Assembly (NCBI RefSeq): GCF_000684975.1
Contig: NZ_BAXZ01000003.1
Span: 124,001 to 188,000, forward strand
Reading direction: 5' to 3'
DNA from: Paraburkholderia acidipaludis NBRC 101816
GTDB lineage: Bacteria > Pseudomonadota > Gammaproteobacteria > Burkholderiales > Burkholderiaceae
DNA: 64,000 nucleotides
The notes under the pieces: model-generated
What the model was told of the DNA's origin: nothing
Databases searched by the model: none
The model's input: the letters and a program-made list of their open reading frames with translations, nothing else
Shown: positions 59,080-64,000 of the stretch, piece by piece
How the letters are laid out: every line of letters starts with the position of its first letter
Numbering within the stretch: position 1 is the stretch's first letter
Made by a program: the position numbers and the translations under genes

Positions 59080-60603
59080 TCAGTCCTCGCGGCGCAGGTG
59101 CGGGAACAGGATCACGTCGCGAATGCTCGGGCTGTCGGTCAGCAGCATCACGAGACGGTCGATGCCGATGCCGCAGCCGCCCGTCGGGGGCATGCCGTAT
59201 TCGAGCGCGCGGATATAGTCGGCGTCGTAGAACATCGCTTCCTCGTCGCCGGCGTCCTTTTGCTCGACCTGTTTCTTGAAGCGCGCGGCCTGGTCTTCCG
59301 GATCGTTGAGCTCGGAGAAACCGTTGGCGATCTCGCGGCCCGTGATGAAGAGTTCGAAGCGCTCCGTGATGCCCGGCTGCGTGTCCGAGGCGCGCGCAAG
59401 CGGCGACACTTCGACCGGATAGTCGATGATGTAGGTCGGCTCCCACAGCTGCGATTCGGCCGTTTCTTCAAAGAGCGCGAGTTGCAGCGCGCCCACGCCG
59501 GCGTTCAGGAACGCGGGCTGGTTCGCGTCCACGCCGAACTTTTTCAGTTCGGTGCGCAGGAAGGCGGCGTCAGCGAGTTGCGCGTTGGTGTACTGCGGCG
59601 CGTACTTCTGGATCGCTTGCGTGATCGTGAGGCGGTGGAACGGCTTCGACAGATCCAGCTCGCGGCCCTGGTAGGTCAGCACGGCGCTGCCTTGCGCGTC
59701 GATGGCGGCCTGACGGATCAGCGCCTCGGTGAAGTCCATGAGCCACGTGTAGTCGGTGAACGCGGCGTAGAACTCCATCATCGTGAACTCCGGATTGTGG
59801 CGCGGCGAGACGCCCTCGTTACGGAAGTTCCGGTTGATCTCGAACACGCGCTCGAAGCCGCCCACGATCAGGCGCTTCAGATACAGCTCCGGCGCGATGC
59901 GCAGGAACATCTGCATGTCGAGCGCGTTGTGGTGCGTGACGAAGGGCTTGGCCGCCGCGCCGCCGGGAATCGGGTGCAGCATCGGCGTTTCGACTTCCAT
60001 GAAGCCGGCGTCGGCCATGAAACGGCGCACCGACGAGATCGCCTTCGTGCGCGACACGAAGGTGTTGCGCGCCTCGGGCGTGGCGATCAGGTCGACGTAG
60101 CGCTGGCGGTAGCGCATTTCCTGGTCGGCAAGGCCGTGGAACTTGTCCGGCAGCGGGCGCAGCGCCTTCGAGAGCAGGCGCAGTTCCGTGCAGCGCACCG
60201 AGAGCTCGCCCTTGTTCGTGCGGAACAGCACGCCGCGCGCGGCCACGATGTCGCCCAGGTCCCACTTCTTGAACGCTTCGTAGGTTGTCTCGCCCACGTC
60301 GGCGGGCGTGATGAAGAACTGGATCTGGCCCGAGCCGTCGCGCACCGTCGCAAAGCTCGCCTTGCCCATCACGCGCTTGAGCATCATGCGGCCCGCGATC
60401 GACACTTCAAGCGCCTCAGCTTCCAGGGCGTCCTTGTCGGTGTCGGCGTGGTCGCGCTGCAGGTCGGCGGCGTGGTGGGTGGGACGGAAGTCGTTCGGGT
60501 AGGCGACGCCCGCTTCGCGCAGCGCGCGCAGCTTTTCGCGGCGCTCGGCGATGATCTGATTGTCGTCCGGTTCGGGCGCGGACGGCTGGGTCGGTTCGGT
60601 CAT
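59080..60603 (-). CDS. lysS: Lysyl-tRNA synthetase, class II
   Basis: The 507-residue enzyme charges tRNA-Lys. An OB-fold anticodon-binding domain comes first (IAGRMMLKRVMGKASFATV). Class II motif 2 follows (VFEINRNFRNEGVSPRHNPEFTMMEFY, cited as NRNFRNEGVSPRHNPEFTM), and motif 3 near the C-terminus (GCGIGIDRLVMLLTD). The length is standard. It follows prfB by 86 bases in the same direction, the order found in many proteobacteria. Confidence 0.97.
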   Translation of the reverse strand: MTEPTQPSAPEPDDNQIIAERREKLRALREAGVAYPNDFRPTHHAADLQRDHADTDKDALEAEALEVSIAGRMMLKRVMGKASFATVRDGSGQIQFFITPADVGETTYEAFKKWDLGDIVAARGVLFRTNKGELSVRCTELRLLSKALRPLPDKFHGLADQEMRYRQRYVDLIATPEARNTFVSRTKAISSVRRFMADAGFMEVETPMLHPIPGGAAAKPFVTHHNALDMQMFLRIAPELYLKRLIVGGFERVFEINRNFRNEGVSPRHNPEFTMMEFYAAFTDYTWLMDFTEALIRQAAIDAQGSAVLTYQGRELDLSKPFHRLTITQAIQKYAPQYTNAQLADAAFLRTELKKFGVDANQPAFLNAGVGALQLALFEETAESQLWEPTYIIDYPVEVSPLARASDTQPGITERFELFITGREIANGFSELNDPEDQAARFKKQVEQKDAGDEEAMFYDADYIRALEYGMPPTGGCGIGIDRLVMLLTDSPSIRDVILFPHLRRED

Positions 60604-60689
60604 GTTGGCTCGGGTTCGGTGATGCAGATTCGATGGTCCGCGCGGGGCGCGATGCGCGCCGCCGCGCCCGGAGGAGCGGCCTCAGCAGC

Positions 60690-61794
60690 TTAGATGCCCT
60701 GTTTCAGGCTCGCGCTGATGAACTCGTCGAGGTCGCCGTCGAGCACGGCCTTGGTGTTGCTGATTTCGACGTTGGTGCGCAGATCCTTGATACGGCTGTT
60801 GTCGAGCACGTAGGAGCGGATCTGGTGGCCCCAGCCCACATCCGACTTGCCCGCTTCGAGCTTGTCCTGCTCCGACTGACGCTTGCGCATTTCGGCTTCG
60901 TACAGGCGCGATTTCAGCATGGCCATGGCTTCGGCGCGGTTGCGGTGCTGCGAGCGGTCGTTCTGGCACTGCACGACGATGCCCGACGGCATGTGCGTGA
61001 TACGCACGGCGGAGTCGGTCTTGTTGATGTGCTGACCGCCCGCGCCCGAGGCGCGGTACGTGTCGATGCGCAGGTCGGCCGGATTGACCTCGATCTCGAA
61101 CGAATCGTCGATCTCCGGATACACGAACACCGACGAGAACGACGTATGGCGTCCGCCCGACGAGTCGAACGGCGACTTGCGCACGAGGCGGTGAATGCCG
61201 GTTTCGGTGCGCAGGAAACCGTAGGCGTACTCGCCCTCGACCTTGATCGTCGCGCTCTTGATGCCGGCCACGTCGCCTTCCGACTCTTCGAGCACTTCGG
61301 TCTTGAAGCCCTTGCGCTCGCAGTAGCGCACGTACTGGCGCAGCAGCATCGAGGCCCAGTCGCAGGCCTCGGTGCCGCCGGCGCCGGCCTGGATGTCGAT
61401 GAACGCGTTGTTGGGGTCGGCCGGGTTCGAGAACATGCGGCGGAACTCGACGTCGGCGACGCGCGCCTCGATCGCGGCGGCGTCGGCTTCGCAGGAGACG
61501 AGCGTGTCGTCGTCGCTTTCCTCGCGCGCCATGTCGAAGAGATCCTGGGTGTCGCGCACGTCGTTCTCTATGCCTTCGAGCACGTGTACCACGCCTTCAA
61601 GCAGCTTCTTTTCCTTGCCGAGTTCCTGGGCGTGCTTCGCGTCGTTCCAGACGTTCGGGTCTTCGAGCTCGCGGTTGACTTCGATCAGTCGCGTGGACTT
61701 GGCATCGTAGTCAAAGATACCCCCGTAGCTCGCCTGCGCGCGTGCGCAGGTCCGCCAGAGAGGCTTCGATCGCGTTGAGACGTTCCGCTTCCAT
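60690..61794 (-). CDS. prfB: Peptide chain release factor 2 with programmed +1 frameshift
   Basis: RF2 ends translation at UGA and UAA. Residues 1-27 (from ATG 61794, MEAERLNAIEASLADLRTRA and on to GYL) are in one frame, which hits an in-frame TGA at 61713-61711. The rest (340 residues) is in the +1 frame from the GAC at 61712. The shift site reads GGGGGTATCTTTGAC, with an internal Shine-Dalgarno three bases before CTT-TGA-C, as in E. coli. The total is 367 residues. SPF (stop-codon recognition) and SGAGGQHINK (the GGQ catalytic motif) are present. When RF2 is scarce, the ribosome pauses at its own UGA and shifts, so the protein controls its own level. Confidence 0.96.
61710..61724 (-). promoter_or_regulatory. 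prfB +1 recoding site
   Basis: GGGGGT (Shine-Dalgarno-like), ATC-free three-base spacer, then CTT TGA C. The stop codon TGA is at 61713-61711. Confidence 0.95.
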
Positions 61795-61825
61795 TTGTGT
61801 CGTGATCCGGGGCGTAAAACCTTGA

Positions 61826-61831
61826 ATTATA
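61826..61831 (-). promoter_or_regulatory. prfB -10 element
   Basis: A perfect TATAAT read leftward, which would start transcription about 25 bases before the prfB ATG. No good -35 is seen. Confidence 0.55.
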
Positions 61832-61921
61832 GCCGATTGGGCCTGCATCAAGGGCGTGGCGGCCCCGTCGCCGCCACGCTTGCGGACCCCGGTTGTCCGA
61901 GGGTTGTCTCCCGACGGCGCC

Positions 61922-63625
61922 TCAGTCGGCCGCGTGCTCCACCACGAGCTGCACGCGCGAAACGCCGTTCCAGGTGTCGCGCACGAGCCGGTAGGCGACG
62001 GTGGTGCGCTGCGGCAGCGGGTCGGTGTGATTGAACCAGATCGCATTGAAGCGCTGACGGCCGCGCAGGAGCTGCAGTTTCAGGTGCTTGTCCTTCACGA
62101 GCGCCTGCGAGGCCACTTCGAATTCGCCCGCGAACACCGGGGCCGGAAAGCCCTGGCCCCAGACGGCCGCGTCGAGCATTTCGACGAAAGCGGGCGTGAA
62201 GTAGGCGTCTTCGAGGTCGCCGTCGGTTTCCACGGTGCGCGCGAGCGCTTCCGCCGAAAGCCATTCGCGGCCCACGCGCTCGAAGGCGTCGGCAAAACGC
62301 GGCACGTCCGCGGCGGCGAGCGTGAGACCGGCCGCCATCGCGTGGCCGCCGAACTTGTGGATGATGCCCGCCTCGCGCTTCGAAATCAGGTCGACGGCGT
62401 CGCGCAGATGGAACCCGGGGATCGAGCGGCCCGAGCCCTTCACGAGTTCGCCGCCTTCGTCGGCGGGCGCGAACGTGAACGAGGGGCGGTGGAACTTCTC
62501 CTTCAGCCGTCCGGCCACGATGCCGATCACGCCCTGATGCCAGCCCGGATTGAACAGCGTGAGCGTGGCCTTGCCTTCCGGGTCGATGTCGGCGAGATCG
62601 GCGAGCGCCTGCTGCTGCATGCCGGCCTCGATCTCGCGCCGTTCGCGGTTCATCGTGTCGAGCTGCTGCGCGAGCGCCCAGGCGCGGCCCACGTCGTCGG
62701 TGGTCAGGCACTCGATGCCGAGCGACATGTCGGAGAGACGGCCAGCCGCGTTCAGCCGCGGGCCGAGCGCGAAGCCGAGATCGAAGCCCGACGCGCTGCG
62801 CGCTTCGCGGCCCGCCGCGCGAAAGAGCGCCGCGATGCCGGGCTGCATGCGGCCGTTGCGGATGCGCTGCAGGCCTTGCGCCACCAGCACGCGGTTGTTG
62901 CAGTCGAGCTTCACGACGTCCGCCACGGTGCCGAGCGCGACGAGGTCGAGCAGGCCGTCCAGACGCGGCTCGGGCCGGCCGTCCCCGAACGCGCCGCGGC
63001 GGCGCAGCTCCGCGCGCAGCGCGAGCAGCACATAGAACATGACGCCCACGCCCGCGATGCACTTGCTCTCGAACGCACAGTCCGCCTGGTTCGGGTTCAC
63101 GATTGCGCGGGCGGCGGGGAGGCTGTCGCCGGGCAGGTGGTGGTCGGTGACGAGCACGTCGATGCCGAGTGCGTTCGCGGCTTCCACGCCGTCCACGCTG
63201 GCGATGCCGTTATCGACCGTGATCAGCAGGTCCGGCTTGCCGCCGGGGCGCTGCGCGGCCAGCGCGACGATCTCGGGCGTGAGCCCGTAGCCGTATTCGA
63301 AGCGGTTCGGCACGAGATAGTCGATCTGCGCGCCGAGCATGCGCAGCCCGCGCACGGCGACCGCGCAGGCGGTGGCGCCGTCGCAGTCGTAATCGGCGAC
63401 CACGAGCATGCGGCGGTTCGCTTCGAGCGCGTCGGCGAGGAGCATCGCGGCGGCGTCGAGACCTTTCATCGCGGGCGGCAGCAGGCGCGCGAGGCCGGTC
63501 TCGATTTCGTCGGGCTGGCAGACGCCGCGCGACGCATAGAGGCGCGCGAGCACCGGATGCAGGCCGTGGCGGACGAGGGCTTCGGCGTCGGCGGGAGAGG
63601 AGGCGCGGGTGACGATTCGGGTCAT
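61922..63625 (-). CDS. recJ: Single-stranded-DNA-specific exonuclease RecJ
   Basis: The 567-residue DHH-family 5'-3' exonuclease acts in recombination and mismatch repair. Metal motifs are VVADYDCDG, ITVDNGI, VLVTDHHLPG (DHH) and IVNPNQADC. The DHHA1 nucleic-acid-binding motif (KFGGHAMAAGLTL) lies near residue 430, and the OB-fold domain closes the protein. The length is typical. The start is ATG 63625. It is upstream of prfB on the same strand but separated by a TATAAT promoter. Confidence 0.96.
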   Translation of the reverse strand: MTRIVTRASSPADAEALVRHGLHPVLARLYASRGVCQPDEIETGLARLLPPAMKGLDAAAMLLADALEANRRMLVVADYDCDGATACAVAVRGLRMLGAQIDYLVPNRFEYGYGLTPEIVALAAQRPGGKPDLLITVDNGIASVDGVEAANALGIDVLVTDHHLPGDSLPAARAIVNPNQADCAFESKCIAGVGVMFYVLLALRAELRRRGAFGDGRPEPRLDGLLDLVALGTVADVVKLDCNNRVLVAQGLQRIRNGRMQPGIAALFRAAGREARSASGFDLGFALGPRLNAAGRLSDMSLGIECLTTDDVGRAWALAQQLDTMNRERREIEAGMQQQALADLADIDPEGKATLTLFNPGWHQGVIGIVAGRLKEKFHRPSFTFAPADEGGELVKGSGRSIPGFHLRDAVDLISKREAGIIHKFGGHAMAAGLTLAAADVPRFADAFERVGREWLSAEALARTVETDGDLEDAYFTPAFVEMLDAAVWGQGFPAPVFAGEFEVASQALVKDKHLKLQLLRGRQRFNAIWFNHTDPLPQRTTVAYRLVRDTWNGVSRVQLVVEHAAD

Positions 63626-63649
63626 GCGGGACGGCTTGTGTCGTTGGGG

Positions 63650-64000
63650 TTATTCGATGAAGAGCGACGCGAAGGCGCGGCGCCGCCAGAACTTGCGCAG
63701 GTCGCCGCGCGTGATCGAGAGATCGACCGAGCCCGTGTCGCCGCATAGCGTGAGGCCGAGCGCGCCCAGTTGGCCGGCTTCGAGCGCGGCGAGCGCGGGC
63801 GCGAGCCAGTCGCGCTCGAGTGCGGCGAACGCGGCGTTCCAGCGGCCCCAGTCCTGCTGGATGAACGGGGCGGAAAACGGGTCGAGCTCGACTAGCGTGG
63901 CGGCGGATTCGTTGTTCGGCGCGGCCGGCGGCTCCGATCCGCCTTGCGAGGCCCATGCGGCGAACGAGGCAGGCACGGCGCCCACCGCGACGCCCGCCGC
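63650..64000 (-). CDS. C-terminal part of a conserved hypothetical protein (cut by the window edge)
   Basis: The frame is open from the stop at 63650 to the right edge, so only the last 116 codons or so are visible. They include FIQQDWGRWNAAFAALERDW and end LTLCGDTGSVDLSITRGDLRKFW. This resembles the C-terminus of the uncharacterised alkaline-phosphatase/phosphoglycerate-mutase-like proteins that often lie next to recJ in beta-proteobacteria, but the catalytic part is outside the window. I would not name a function. recJ follows 24 bases downstream and is probably co-transcribed. Confidence 0.6.
   Translation of the reverse strand, partial: AAGVAVGAVPASFAAWASQGGSEPPAAPNNESAATLVELDPFSAPFIQQDWGRWNAAFAALERDWLAPALAALEAGQLGALGLTLCGDTGSVDLSITRGDLRKFWRRRAFASLFIE

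Overview
The window reads as core chromosome of a beta-proteobacterium of the Burkholderia/Paraburkholderia group. The evidence is high G+C, dense co-oriented genes with strong G/C third-position bias, an E3 (LpdA) with its own lipoyl domain, a phasin of the TIGR01841 type, FixJ/NarL-type regulators and the gene order iscRSUA-hscBA-fdx-iscX. The genus is inferred from protein character only; no rRNA is present. No CRISPR array, insertion sequence, prophage or obvious genomic island was seen. Almost everything is housekeeping, so the interest lies mainly in regulatory DNA.

Layout. 1-1842: a truncated lipoprotein gene, an 82-residue exported orphan and poorly coding DNA with one good terminator. 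1843-5625: a disulfide-oxidoreductase flavoprotein, cupin and phosphodiesterase, convergent with an MHS-family transporter. 6190-12211: yggX and argA run leftward and hrpA rightward; the divergent pair shares one palindromic -10 element. 12340-15807: a beta-propeller protein, an EI24 membrane protein, a MoaB/CinA-like protein and a rhodanese. 16310-20684: glnA-ntrB-ntrC, with NtrC dyads and a sigma-54 promoter before glnA. 20759-29922: prolyl oligopeptidase, xth, SDR, HCCA-isomerase-like protein, nitronate monooxygenase / PadR pair with a 34-bp perfect palindrome between them, initiator tRNA-Met, amino-acid racemase and SOS-boxed dinB. 30009-34668: cytosine deaminase, prlC and folD. 34939-44705: a membrane PAS histidine kinase and FixJ-type regulator divergent from the pyruvate dehydrogenase operon aceE-aceF-lpdA. 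44927-47409: phasin with paired operators, then a PBP7-like endopeptidase. 47506-51120: IclR regulator divergent from lutA-lutB, with no lutC. 51191-57936: LMW phosphatase, then the complete isc operon under two IscR-type dyads, with an intrinsic terminator inside it. 58045-64000: glycine-zipper protein, lysS, prfB (programmed frameshift), recJ and the 3' end of one more gene.

How the genes work together. NtrB/NtrC and glnA form the nitrogen-control locus, and the NtrC-like sites before glnA fit feedback by the downstream genes. The isc genes make an Fe-S assembly line controlled by IscR, an Fe-S sensor. The three pdh genes make the whole pyruvate dehydrogenase complex, and the adjacent two-component pair may sense something linked to it. 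ArgA (first arginine step) is followed by the iron/oxidative-stress protein YggX on the same transcript. lysS and prfB are neighbours as in many proteobacteria. I found no convincing undescribed multi-gene system. The best leads are the argA/hrpA shared leaderless promoter, the padR palindrome, the phasin operator pair, the intra-isc terminator and the pdh-linked sensor pair.
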